Positions 11,852 to 23,122 of a DNA stretch of 64,000 bases are shown in pieces (within the stretch, counting starts at the first letter, position 1; every line of letters begins with the position of its first letter). The DNA lies in contig PYST01000136.1 in NCBI GenBank assembly GCA_003049485.1, forward strand, positions 33,258 to 97,257, given 5' to 3'. Made by a program: the position numbers and the translations under genes. Origin of the DNA: Ophioceras dolichostomum (lineage: Eukaryota > Ascomycota > Sordariomycetes > Magnaporthales > Ophioceraceae). The notes beneath the pieces were generated by a model that saw only the letters and a list, made by a program, of their open reading frames with translations, had not been told where the DNA came from and did no database searches.

Positions 11852-13813
11852 ATGGCCAGAAACTGTGAGAGACTCAGTGCGCGAGTTCGCAGAAAAGTAT
11901 TCGGAGCAAAGAAGATGGCGTCATCTACCTCGTCGGTGGTGCCTCCGTTTGTGTGGCCTACTCCGACAGAATCCTTCCAGTTTTCCAGCGACGAGGGCTT
12001 CACTAGGGTTGGTCGCCGATGCTCCATTGTTGGGGGATTCGGTGATGCGCGCACACACCTCAACGGCGGCTCCGTCAATATTATCATCACACAAAACCCT
12101 CGATTCGGGAGCCAAGCTCGCCGAAGCCAACACGAAACTCTACCGAGCTCATCTGCCTCCAGGAGCCACTCCCTCGGAGCCACTCCACCGCCTCCGCAGT
12201 ACTTGCCATCACCCCCTTTAACACCACCCCCTGCCCCTGTCCCCGACAACGACTCGATCACCTCCCGGCTTGGCTTGGGTCTCCGCATGGCAGAACTGGC
12301 CTCGGGAGACCTCGAAGATAGGTATCACGGCGGGCAACATACCCAGCAGCGCTACGGCAGTGACGAGAGAGACAGTGCCCGGGAAGATCCACCTCCAGCC
12401 TACGAGGACGTGTATATTCAAGGCTGGCGTGATCGGGACTACTATGCGACTCCTGAGCTGCCCTCAAACTTCACAGGCAGTCCGCCAGCAAGCCGGGACC
12501 GGCATATCAAGTTCGCGGACACCATCAAAGTAATTCACTACAGTGTCCAGTCCAGCGATTCATCAACAAGGGCCTCTGATGAACCTTTTTGGGGTACCTC
12601 CACGCACCGCAGTGCCGCAACCACGTCGGACGGCCACCCCGTGCCTCTTCACCATGAACTGCTGCCAACATACCTCGACACAACCGATTACTCCCTCCCC
12701 CGACATCGCTTCCGCTACGGCGGTGGCGACTTCCGCATCCGCTTCATCTTCCGAGACAAGGGCGTCACCACCACCAGCAGCCACAACAAGAAGCCGCAAG
12801 TCACCTTCCTCGTCGACCCCGTCGTGATGACCCGCCACTGCACCAAGTTCTTCACCGCCACCAACAACCCACGCATCGAGATATGGCCCAACCACACTAG
12901 CATCCTCATGGACCGCAAGATACCGGCCAGCACGAACGCCGCCCGCGTCTTCTTCAGCCTCCTCCACGGCGGCATCGCCGACCGCCCACCCCCACTCGAC
13001 GAATCCGGCCTCGCCTACTTCGCCCTGCTAGCCGCCGACATGGGCGCCGCGCGCTCCCCCGCCATCCGCGACTGGGCCAAATCCTGGTCCGCGCGCTTCG
13101 TGAACAGCTACGCCTTCGACGCTCCCAAGCTAGTCCGCGAGAAAGACCACGCCTTCGCCTCGCTGCTCTACACGGCCTCCGTCCTCCACCTCTCTCCGCT
13201 GTGGGACCTCGTCTGCCGCGCCGTCTTGCTGTACTCCCCCGTCAACAGCTCGGAGCACCAGGAATTCACCAGCAGAGCCACAGCCACCACTCTCGACGAG
13301 ATGCTGCCGGACTCAGCGATGCAAGCCCGCGCGCAACGCTACATCGCCTCCCTCCAGACCACCCGCAGCGACCTGCTCGCTCAGCTCGCTGACCTCATCA
13401 GCGAAGCCGCATCTTCCCTCCCCTCAGGCGGTCTCCACCTCGACATCTTGCACGACCACCTGGCGGGGACTGGTCTCTGGCCCTCCCCCTCCTCCCTGCC
13501 CCCGGAGCCGGCAGAGGCGCGAAGCTTGTGCTTCCCGTTCCTGTTCGCCCTGCCACGTCGGCCGGCTCCGGCAGTAACAACGACGTCAAGCGTCGACGAG
13601 GTGCAGGGCTGCATCCGCGCTGCAGTCGAGGAGGCGCAGCTTAGGGAGGGAGGAGACGGTGCTGCTGGCTACTATGATGGCGATGGCGATGGCGATAGCA
13701 TGGCGCGGGATGCGATGATGGAGATGCTGGCGCTGCAGAGGAGGGCGAGGCGGTGCGTTGAGGGGGTGTTGGGTGGGGTTGCGAGGGAGACGAGGAGGGA
13801 GGGGAGGAGGTAG
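11852..13813 (+). CDS. Uncharacterised protein, copy 2 of the local pair
   Basis: One exon, 653 aa from the ATG at 11852 (start MARNCERLSARVRRKVFG). The frame is open 98 codons further upstream, but those residues look non-coding. The first half is Ser/Pro/Gly/His-rich low complexity with PPPQYLPSPPLTPPPAP. The C-terminal half parallels the gene at 5384-7655 in order and motifs: a beta segment PQVTFLVDPVVMTRHC followed by a short acidic or aromatic strand, GLAYFALLAADMGAA, WSARFVNSYAF, then SPLWDLVCRAVLLYSPVN, a helical QARAQRYIASLQ region and LAGTGLWPSP, matching AGLGLLPTP in copy 1. Unlike copy 1 it lacks the intron. I know of no function. The shared block of about 250 residues defines the family; the N-terminal halves do not align by eye. 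Confidence 0.78.
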   Translation: MARNCERLSARVRRKVFGAKKMASSTSSVVPPFVWPTPTESFQFSSDEGFTRVGRRCSIVGGFGDARTHLNGGSVNIIITQNPRFGSQARRSQHETLPSSSASRSHSLGATPPPPQYLPSPPLTPPPAPVPDNDSITSRLGLGLRMAELASGDLEDRYHGGQHTQQRYGSDERDSAREDPPPAYEDVYIQGWRDRDYYATPELPSNFTGSPPASRDRHIKFADTIKVIHYSVQSSDSSTRASDEPFWGTSTHRSAATTSDGHPVPLHHELLPTYLDTTDYSLPRHRFRYGGGDFRIRFIFRDKGVTTTSSHNKKPQVTFLVDPVVMTRHCTKFFTATNNPRIEIWPNHTSILMDRKIPASTNAARVFFSLLHGGIADRPPPLDESGLAYFALLAADMGAARSPAIRDWAKSWSARFVNSYAFDAPKLVREKDHAFASLLYTASVLHLSPLWDLVCRAVLLYSPVNSSEHQEFTSRATATTLDEMLPDSAMQARAQRYIASLQTTRSDLLAQLADLISEAASSLPSGGLHLDILHDHLAGTGLWPSPSSLPPEPAEARSLCFPFLFALPRRPAPAVTTTSSVDEVQGCIRAAVEEAQLREGGDGAAGYYDGDGDGDSMARDAMMEMLALQRRARRCVEGVLGGVARETRREGRR

Positions 13814-15022
13814 GAGCGGGTTGGTGAGATAGCTACAGGTAGGGAGGGAGTCGAGGAGGGAGAGCAGGGAGAGGAAGGGGGGTGACATCATCAGGGAGAC
13901 GAAGAGATCGAGCTAGGAGAAGGGAGGATTTGCGATGATAAACGACGAGGGGCGAGTGACAGCTCTTTCCCCTTTTGGCTTCTTCGCTTTTCCTGTCATC
14001 AAATATGGCACTTGGATAGGAGGATGGTGACATGTCTTTGGTTGAAACTCAAACTTCAGGGATGGGCGGCGTTGGGCTTTTCCGTGGGCTATCTGGTACG
14101 TTTGTGGCTTCTCCTGTCTTTAGACTTTCGAACATTAAGATTGTTCTTCTTGAATATTTAACAGGTCAAGTTGGTATCTCTTGAACTTCTTATTATTCCT
14201 TCTTTTTTGTTAAGTCTTCTCTGGGAACTATCTCGATCCTCTTTTCTTCTGCATTGTGACTGGGTGACCTCCCATTGGAATCCCCGGCTCGGTCCTGTCT
14301 GACCTCGATTTAGGGGTTCTGTCCACCATCATCACCCAGTTGAGCGTCGAAAGCTTAATGCAGTGTATTTTCAAACGCGCCAGCGGGTGCTATACGCTGT
14401 CTTCCACCCATGAAGCAGCTATCGTCGTAGAAGTACACAGCCCAAAGCACCTTAGAGCCCATTGCATCACAAGCCCCTGATCGTCAGTATCACTTGGTAG
14501 AAATCAGTCGCACTTTATTATCTGTCTCAACTCCAGATCGCAATGTGGTTAGTAGTAGTTAGCAAGGCCGAGAATTCTCCCTTCTGTTTCTGAAGAGCAA
14601 AGAACACAACAAGTGATGGATATGTTCTCCCGAAAACGGCCCCGAAGATTTAATGAGCGCCCTCTCCTCACTTTGATTGGTCTTAGGGCGCTCGGTAGAT
14701 GCTGAGAGGGCGAGTAGGACAGTCAGCGACCAAGTGGTTCTCTGTCCTGTTGCAGAAAGGAGAGAAAGATCTATACGTGGCCGCGTAGGATCTCAACAAA
14801 AGGAAAGCAGACAAGCTAGAGGTTGAAGGATGAGCCTGGAACGTAGCAAATCCCTAGCACACCCCCTATCGCCCACACGCGACTCCAGCTCCAGCACCAC
14901 ACCCATGCCTAATCCGCGCAATCCACCAGGAGAACACCAGCTTCACCCGTCACCGACCACTCAACAGCCAACTTCCCCAATCTCAACGCGCCTACCGGCT
15001 CACCCCGTGCCACCGTACCTGC
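13814..15022. other. Intergenic, no gene seen
   Basis: 3' flanks of two converging genes (plus-strand gene ending 13813, PARP ending 15023). T-rich stretches occur around 14150-14250. A 67-codon plus-strand Pro/Ser-rich frame at 14830-15033 looks like chance. Confidence 0.55.
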
Positions 15023-17367
15023 TCACATCTTAACGCGCAGCAGGTACCGCAGCCGAACCTGCGCCACGTCATAGACGATGTACTCATTGTACAGCAGGCT
15101 CGCGTTCTTGACGTCGGTCCGTCCAGGCTTGTCCCTGATGTCCGGCATCTTGATGCCCTTGAGGCTATGATGGACGTGATCGCCCGCGTCCCTCCACGTC
15201 TTGGGACCCGTGGTGCCCTGCCCCCACGTGGAGTGCATGCCCTTCTTCTTCGCCTTCTCGCCGGCATCGTAGTCGGCATTGACCAGCTCCTGGATTGGGT
15301 CGCCCAGCTCGGCCTCGCACAGAAGCAGCAGTGCCTGCCCTCCCGAGATGTAGGAGCAACAGTAGTTGGCGCTCTTGCTCGCCATGTCGGCGAGGTAGAT
15401 ACCCTTCCCGAACATGTACCCAGAGACGGGCGCCTCCGGAGGCGCGATGCGGAGACCCTGGCTGAGGATGCCGCCGAAGTTGGTGACGCGGCTGCCGTGC
15501 CAGAGCAGACGGCGGTCTTGCGACGGAGTGCCGGCGCCGAGGGGCGAGTCCTTCTCGAAGCGGGATCTCTCGCCCGCGCGCTCGATGCGGAAGATGTCGT
15601 GGACAGAGTACGTGTGGCCGTGGGTCTCGGCGCGGGTGCCGTTGAGGTAGTCGCGCAGAGCCTTGAACTCGTCTCCCGCGTGGTCGAGGGGCGTCATCTC
15701 CTCCATTCCAAGTCCGGCGTACATCTTGTCGAGTGGGTGGACGGTCTCGCCTTCCTTCTTGGCAGACTGCTCGAGCTTCATGATGAGGGAGGCGTCCTTC
15801 ATGTCCGAAAGCGACTCAAGCAGCTCGACCTCCTTCTTCAAGAGGGTGGACTCGCTGATGACGGGAGGTCGGTTGCGGCCGAAGGCGTGCGGGATCAAGG
15901 AGTAGTAGCTGTTGGAGAGGTGCTCGACGGCGGCGCCGAGGGTCATGCCGTACTCGGACTGGGCGAGGGTGGGATCGTCCAGGAGCGCGGACAGGTCGTT
16001 AAGTGCTTGGAAACCACGGCTAATGGTAGACTTGCTAAGCTTACCCAGCGGAAGCTTGTTCGCGTCGTAATTCAGCTCCGACATTGCAGCAGCGAAGTAC
16101 TGCTGGTTGAATATGAGCTTCATCAGGTCTTGGACTGGGGCGCTGAGCTTGGACTCCGGAGGAACCCATTTGTTCTTGCCCTTGCCCTCAACCTCTTCGT
16201 CGCCGGCATCGTCATCATCCTCCTCGTCGGTGTCTTCGTTATAGCTCCGCTCGATGAAGGTGTACTTGCCGGGGATGGCGGGTTCGTTGCGGTCGTCCCA
16301 AGTCCGGCCGGACTTGTCCTTGAACCTGTGCATACGACGTGGTACTGCGTCAGCAAACTCAACATGTTTCAAGACTCTTAGGATGTCGCTAGGCTGTAGG
16401 GATAGGCGCACTTCTTGTTAAACTGCTTGATCGCATCAGCCTCGGAGCCGTTGCCCAGACAAGCCGTCTGGCCGCGCTCGCCGACGCGGCCCCAGCGAGT
16501 CCAGACCTTGAAGTTGCCGGAGGAGTTGTGGATAACTTGGATGCGGTAGAACTTGTTGTTGTTGTTCGATGCATTGGTCTGGTTCAGCGACGCATCCCAG
16601 ATGTGGTCTTCGCCGTCAATGAACACCACATAGCCGGACATAAGGCAGGCCTCGTCGAGGGGGACCTGTGGTGTCTTGGCTTTTGCCTTCTTCTTGTCGT
16701 CTGGCTCGTCCTTGATGGCCTTGCCCTTCGACTTCGCGGCGGCCTTGCCCTTGCCGTTGGTGGCCGCAGCGGGGGCTGGCTTGGTGTTATCGTCGTCGTC
16801 GTCTGCTCCATTTGCGGAGGCACCGTTGCTCGCGGTCCCGTTCGCGCCAGCAGCCTTCGCTCCCTTCTTGGCTTTCTTAGTCTTGGGCTTGTCGTCCTCC
16901 TCCGCATCGGACACGACAGCTGAGGCTGCTCGTTTGCCTCGTCCCTTGGCCTTCGGCGCGGCGGCTGCGGGCTGTGACGGTGCCGGAGTCTGAGACTTAG
17001 ACTGTGGGGCCGCGGGGACTGAAGCAGCACCCGTGACGGGGTACGCATCTACATCCTCGAGGGCGTTATTCGTTTCGCATTGTAGAAGCCACTCGAGGCT
17101 GACGATCGGAATGCCTTTGGCGGTCGCGTCTTTCACCTTGGCCGTGTTTCGCAGGAAATCGTGCTGTGTCGTGATCAGGTGAGTCGCTTTAACAGTTACA
17201 GAAGCCGCGACGTCTGCGCCCAATGCCTTGATCTTGTCCTTGAGGGCAGCTTGAGAGAACGCGAAAGTGCCACTCAGGACAATGTAGCAGCCCTCAAGTG
17301 GTTTTGCGGCTGGAGGGGGAGCTGCTGCGACAGCGGCGGCACTTCTAGTGCTCCGCTTCGGAGGCAT
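15023..17367 (-). CDS. Poly(ADP-ribose) polymerase (BRCT-WGR-PARP)
   Basis: A nuclear enzyme that attaches ADP-ribose chains from NAD+ to proteins, mainly in the DNA damage response. Exons 17367-16412 and 16325-15023 give 752 aa. The 86-bp intron (GTGCGC...TGCACAG, branch TTGCTGACG) restores NKKFKDKSGRTW across the WGR end. Order: a short basic start MPPKRSTRS; BRCT (about 22-105, YIVLSGTF...VSLEWLLQC); a Lys/Ala-rich linker with NLS-like KTKKAKKG; WGR (VWTRWGRVGE); PARP regulatory helices (SAPVQDLMKLIF, GKLSKSTISRGF); catalytic domain with LLWHGSR, GKGIYLADMASKSANY and LLYNEYIVYD. The H-Y-E triad is complete, so polymer synthesis is expected. As in filamentous fungi generally, the animal PARP1 zinc fingers are absent and a BRCT replaces them. 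The start at 17367 is preferred over an upstream ATG at 17418. Confidence 0.95.
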
Positions 17368-18143
17368 GTTGAGGTGGGATTGAGCGAGAACTAGGATCGA
17401 CAACAAACAATGATGCATGTAGCACTGAGCACCAACTTCAATTGACCTGTGTTGCGGTCGACTGCTGAGGTGGAAAGTCGGGAGGAAGAGAAACGTGGAG
17501 GGGTGCTAGGAGAAAGAGAGGGTAGTGGTTGCTGGTCGATATTTATCTCCCGTGTTATCGCACCATTCAGCTAAGATTCAGCTGTTTGTCAACGGCGTTA
17601 GGACGCGCTGAGTTGCAAGGGTATGTTTCAGTGGCGCGTGCGCAGGCAGCAGTGGACCCAACTGACACCAAACTGTCGCCCATTCACGTGATACGATGCA
17701 AAAAGGGCCACTTCTTGCGTCGCGGTTTCCCTGGCGAGGGCTGGCGGCTGCCTGGAGCAATTGATTCATGGCTGCCCTTTCCCAGCCCCCATGATTTTTC
17801 TTTGCGGGTTGGTGTTTCCAAAATGACTCGATCCCAGACACGGTTGGGAATGGCATCCTGCCAAGTCTCAACGGGGCTTTTTGTGTGATGATAAAAAATG
17901 AGTGGGCAGGAAGAGCGGAGCATTGCGGGAGTGAGGGAGTCGACAAGACACAATGATATTTCTAGGCTACAAGCGGGGTAGACTACGGGCTGAGGTATGT
18001 GATTCTTGAACGAGGCAGTCAGTATGGCAGTCAGTCTGCTTCTTTGATTTGTGACCTTCCGAGGGTGGACTGAATGATTCTTCATTCGGAACTGCCAGAA
18101 ATTCCATACGCGACCAACCCAGGAGGTTTCGCTCCCTCATATC
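17368..18143. other. Intergenic, no gene seen
   Basis: Lies between the PARP start and the SET gene stop, both on the minus strand. It contains the PARP promoter and leader. No RNA gene or ORF I can support. Confidence 0.55.
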
Positions 18144-19422
18144 CTACAAGTCCTTGGGCAAGTCGATCGGGATGTTCAGCACCGGGGTCTTCCGGAGCAT
18201 CCAGGTCCAGTGCGCCATCGGATTCGCCTCCAGCGCCCTCATGGACGGCAGGTCTCCCGCGTCCGGCCCGTACTGCCGCTCCAGCGCGGCGATGGCCTTC
18301 CCCGCGTACTCCACGGCCCTCTTCTCGTCCCCGAACAGGCCGAAGTTGAGAGCCGCCCGCGTGTACGCTGGCCCCAGGTAGATGTCCAGCCGCTCCGTCT
18401 CGTACAGCCGGACGAGCTCCATGCCCGTGTCGACCGTCACGGTCGTGCTGTTGGGGTTGTCCATCTCGTGCTCGATCCTCTCGATGCGCTCGATGTTCGC
18501 GTCCGAGGCTGCCGCCTCGAGCGCGCCCATCATGCACTGCTGGCATGTGCACTCGAAGCCCCAGTCGCGCAGCCGCTCCCGACGCTCCTCCCGGGGCAGC
18601 ATCAGGTCTATGTAGCTGATGCTCAGCTCCTCTCCCGGCATGATGTCGCGCACCGCAGTCGTGGTGTGCGTGATGTTGTTGAGTCGGTAGCTGATGCTGT
18701 TCTGGGCTGTCAGTCCTCTCCTTGTCCACATCTCTGTCGCCCGGCTTTGGCACGGCCCATTTCTTTCTTTCTCGCTGCGATGGTACTCACCTAGGACGGC
18801 AGTCATGGTTGAAGGTGGATACGTGCGGGAACGCTCCAATATGCTGGCTCGAGCTGCTCGTGTTGGTGAACACTGTGAACCCGTTCTTATCCAACTTGGT
18901 GTATAGGTCGTGGCCGAACTGGCTCTCGAAATCGCGCCTTGCGCTTTCGGAGAGCTTCTCCAGAGCCTCTGCGTAGAGCCGGTTTGCTTGTTCGACCGTG
19001 AAGCCACGATATGCGTCCGTCAGGACCATGAGGACCACCGACTGAACCATAATGGTCTCCCCCTTTGCGATCTTTCTCCTGGCGATCAAGCCATTCCCCT
19101 TCCCAGGCACCTCTGCCACGTAGTAAGGGGGGTCGCTGTGGCTGAGTTTGAGCGTTTCCGAGAACGCGGCGATCTCTCGCGCGTTCTCAGCTGCTGTGAT
19201 GAGGGCGATGCCATCTCCACCATTGAAGTCGCTTCTCCAATACAAGCAATGCGCGCCCACGCAGCTCTGTGGCCCCTGCCAGCCCGATTCTCTCAAGAGC
19301 TCGTTCTTATCGCAAGTTAGCTCCTTGGGATTCTCCAGTGGATTTCTCGTCTTGCGCCACTGATAATCCGCCCTTGCGCCGGCAGCTAATGTGGCCGCCC
19401 CGATGAGTGATGACCACCGCAT
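18144..19422 (-). CDS. SET-domain protein with N-terminal signal sequence
   Basis: Exons 19422-18791 and 18696-18144 give 394 aa. The intron (GTGAGT...AACAG) joins the core SET motif as NHDCRPS-ISYRL. Residues 1-18 (MRWSSLIGAATLAAGARA) look like a secretion signal. A Cys-containing segment follows (LTCDKNELL, CVGAHCLYW). The SET domain starts at about residue 98 (YYVAEVPGKGNGLIARRKIA, the GxG cofactor strand) and ends with NHDCRP, GEELSISYIDL and a post-SET-like WGFECTCQQC. SET proteins are usually S-adenosylmethionine-dependent lysine methyltransferases, but fungal members with a signal peptide have no agreed substrate. The C-terminal 130 residues are helical (TPR-like spacing around RAALNFGLFGDEKRAVEYA), as in SMYD-type SET proteins. 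Function beyond methyltransfer is inference. Confidence 0.85.
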
Positions 19423-21240
19423 ATTGGATTGTGAGAATGGCTGGCGGAAGTAAGGAATGCCGCTTTTTCTATCGAGACTGCACAAAACGAAGCGAGCGAG
19501 CGGATAGCAAGCTTGGATTCGAGATTTCCCTTCTTCGCTGCCCGTAGCTCCAATGTGGTTTTGCAATATGCAACTAAAGTTGACACGCAGCATCAACCCG
19601 TTCCCGGCAAGACGGATGAGGCTCTCCGCGATCGCACCCGCCGAGAGATCTTCGCGGCTAAATTGCCCATGTTTCAATTGCCTATGTACCTTGGCACGGA
19701 TCGATGAGAATCGACGATGAACTGTTCGAAACTCAGCGCTTGGCCTGGGCGGAGGCGCCACCATTTTCAGGTGCCGTCTTCTAAAACGTCATCCGGAGCA
19801 GCTCTGCCATCAAAGCTGTCTTGTTTTCATTACCTGGCCTGGACCACATACCCAAATATGACTGCACGAAGACGGTCGATATCCGACGTCAAACTATTGC
19901 CCTTAGCTCCCAAACTCAGTGCCGGGATCCGATGTAAGCCCCCTTTCATGCGCACAACTGTTATCACCACCTAGAGATCGAACTAGTCGATTCGATCTAC
20001 CACCCTATAGTCATAGGACTTTTACTGGCGTCTGTTTAAGATACGAGACTTGACAGCCAGTTGGCCAGCAGGAAACTTTGTTTGGGGTCTTCGAGGAAGA
20101 CCCTCCTCGATAGCACAACCGCGGGTAATAAATCCATTGGGAGTTGGCCAGCTGAAAACCATCACGTCACGAGAGTGCAGTGGCCTTGGCCGATGGGTCA
20201 CCGTTGTGTTCTGCACGCATGTTGGAATTACCTACCTACCCGTTTGCCACGAATGACGTTCGTTTGGGACAAAATGCTGAGCCAACGCTTCACTGATCGC
20301 CTGAAAAGGTTTTAACTTTCTTCCGGCCGATGTGGCCAACGCGGCCCGCCAAAATTGCAGCCCCCCGTGTTGGTCGGGACGGCCCACTTGCGGCGAGACT
20401 CGGTGAAATTTGACGTCCCCCGGTTTGTGGCGCTGATGTACGCATACGGGGTCGAGCTGATCGGTCTTCGGAAACCGTCACCGAGTATTGTCCTTCTCGT
20501 AAAGTTGTCCTCGTATAGTGGTTGCCATCTACCAACTGGTTACCCCAGATGACGATTGTACTTTCTATCAACGTAGAAGTGGCAGATATTGTGCAGATTT
20601 GGGGACAGGGCGGGTCACAGATCACATCAACGATTGTGCGCAGGGTCTCGAGTATGGCCGGTGAGCCGGACTTTCAAGGCCCAGCTGACGTGTCTCGGGT
20701 GTGTCCGCCCGCTTTCTTCATGTGGCCGGGGAAAGGAGACTCGGCAGTCGAGTCGGCGACAGTCGTTGCTTCTTGTACCTTCTCTTAACTGGTCAGTTGT
20801 CCCCGAGGTCTTGAAACGCATGAGGGCCACAGAATCTGTATTCTGCGGCCTCCATAATATCACCATTCTGTGCTTGGATGTGGCGTGGCTCGAAGTTCCA
20901 GTTCTAGCCACTCCATCGGGCCAGTTGCCATTAATTATGGCTATGAAACCAAACGCTGGACTCACCGAATGTGAGTTCATTGGACAGCTTGGAGGCTCAC
21001 TACGACTGGAAGTATCCGAGAGACTTCTCATATAAAGATCTGTTGGCATCGTCTCCCATCGATGCCCACCTCGGCTAGGATTTCTTGATAAACCTTCAGC
21101 AGATCCTTCGGGGGCACTCTAGCAGTGCCGCCTCTTGAACCCTATAATTAAGACTCAACAGCACAGGAACACTTCTCTCTCTTTGGACCTCCTACACAAA
21201 CATAAACCGTTTGCACGAGATCTACAAGCCGCTCAGAGAA
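19423..21240. other. Gene-poor intergenic region
   Basis: About 1.8 kb with no coding frame I can support on either strand. A promoter-like CTATAATTAAG lies about 100 bases before the ATG at 21241, the apparent former start of the amidoligase pseudogene. Confidence 0.5.
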
Positions 21241-23122
21241 ATGACGACCTTCTACATCGTCTGCTTGCCCACAGAGGTCGCTGCTCACCTAGGTACATAT
21301 CTACTCAGTGATTCCTAACCAGAAATATGAGTCGACCTCCCAGCCCCCCATCCCGTGGCTTGTGTCAAGATCGATAGCCTGATAACGTGAGGAACGGGAG
21401 GAAGCCAGCTCTAGTTTTGGAACGAGACTACTAAAGAGGGACTTGTCCTCTAGATCTAGCTAGAGAATGTGATGCTCAGAAGAGCTCTATATATACACGA
21501 GTAAAGAACTATAGAATCTTCTAGAACTGTATTACAAATAGTAAAGGCAGTTCTAGAAGAGACGAATTCTGACAAATGTGATAGAAGACGATAGAAGACA
21601 GTAGAAGCTGATAGAAGGCCATGTGGAATAGTGGAAGCGTATTGCCACAATAAGGTTCTCCATTCTTGACAGCTTGTCTCTGGGTATCGAGCTCGAACTC
21701 TTCATTTCTCCCAAGGGTGACCTACCTGCTGAGATCGAGAAGCAATACAAGGCTAAGCTTGGCTCCAAGCCGGAGGACCGCAATCTCCACTGAGAGCAGG
21801 TTCACAATGCCGTAGCACAGGAGCTTTCCAATAAGGGGCTCAGGCCATCGTACAGGGAGGTGGGCTAGGAGGGGATCAATAACTTCGGGACGTTGGTCGT
21901 CATGGATGATACTACGGTCGATGAGGATCAGGGGAAGGATTGGCGTAGGTGCTTGCCAGATAACTCGATGTAGATGGACCCTTCCTATTTGATGGCCTCG
22001 TCCGTGTCTCACTAGTGCCGAGTAACTAGGTAACTACCTTATCGTCATGGCTCTCCTTGTCTAGGGCGCATCGAGTTTGTTTCGCCGATTCTTTCCACTA
22101 CCTCCTCCGCCACCACTAGGGTCACCCAGATCAACCTCCTCTTCGACATCCTACACAAGGTCTACGATGTCGCAATAAACACTAGCTGCGGAACGCATAT
22201 CCACGTTTCCCTAGGCACGAAGACGGGACCCCAGTGTTTGTACAAGGTTGCTGATCTCAAGGACGTCATGAAGGCGATCGTGGTGTACAGCGGCGCCGTC
22301 GGGAAGACCCTACCGGCGGGCAGACTGAAGTACGCCAAGGCATTTGCGGAACCGAACTCCGACGCTGGAAAGTTGAAGAGCAAGAGTATTTCCGACCAAT
22401 TCGCCATTATCGACGCGCTTACTACGGCAGACGGCTTCTGGTCGCTCCAGGGGGCGGCCTGGGAGAACAACGTCGCCTGGAACTTTGGGCAGTTGCAGAC
22501 CGACTGGACCGACTCGATTCACAAGGGGACCATCGAGTTCAGACAGCCGCCTGGGGTCGACAAGGCGGCGGATGCGTGCCATTGGGCGGCCTTCGCCCTC
22601 ACGTTCGTCAAGTCTGCGATGCTGGTTACGAGTTGGAGTCCTAGCGCCTTTGATGTTGCGGCTCTCAAAGGCCTTTATCGAGGCTGGGACCAACAAGCTG
22701 GGGATTACGACGCAGGGGGCTCTTGTTCTCGCCAAGGTCCGCGACATGGCGGTACGTCAAGCCCCTTAAACCTTCCAACTCGTCCCTTATCGTCACTCTG
22801 CTAATGCGAGACAATACTATCTATGCTTGCCAGTCGTCACACGCCGGAGCGGAAGGAAGCCACCAGGTCACCGCCACCTTCTGCAGGTGCTTCGCAGAAA
22901 CAGCAGCAAGGCGCGAGCCCGCCGGCCAGCAGATCCAAGAGCAGGCAGTCGACTATCGACGCTCATCCTCCGCGGGCAGGATCTCCTGCAACCTCGGTGC
23001 ACTCCGTGCAGGACAACAGCAGCAGCAGACCGCCAAGTGTCGCCAGCAACCGGTCGACGGGGTCGCAGGCCAAAGGGAAGGCTACCGTTGGTGTGGACAA
23101 CAGTTCCAAGCACAAGATCTGA
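21241..23122 (+). pseudogene. Amidoligase-family pseudogene
   Basis: A broken relative of the intact gene at 24742-26078. Recognisable pieces in order: SLGIELELFISPK (from about 21675, matching FGIEIEL), a readable frame with three in-frame stops (TGA 21791, TAG 21866, TAG 21971), then from about 22064 an open segment with RIEFVSP, SCGTHIHVS and KGTIEFRQPPGVDKAADAC. An extra base near 22671 shifts the frame so that the expected KAFIEAGTNKLG continues in the next frame. A splice-like GTACGT follows at 22752. A Ser/Gln-rich tail resembling that of the intact gene is open at 22823-23122 and ends TGA. Two of the stops are CAG to TAG changes and one could be CGA to TGA, consistent with C-to-T decay such as RIP. 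A repetitive AT-rich insert lies at about 21425-21650. Not expected to make a working enzyme. Confidence 0.8.
21575..21625. repeat. Degenerate GATAGAAG short repeat
   Basis: At least four imperfect copies of GATAGAAG / CAGTAGAAG in about 45 bases, next to TCTAGA/TTCTAG-rich sequence at 21420-21560, within the broken amidoligase locus. It may mark an insertion or a decayed mobile element end. No transposase is seen. Confidence 0.55.

Noticed and set aside
14830..15033. 67-codon Pro/Ser frame beside the PARP 3' end
   Set aside because: Low complexity, no context, and overlaps the end of the PARP coding sequence.
15167..16381. 404-codon plus-strand frame over the PARP catalytic exon
   Set aside because: Antisense shadow of PARP; no motifs, Val/Leu/Glu-biased composition.
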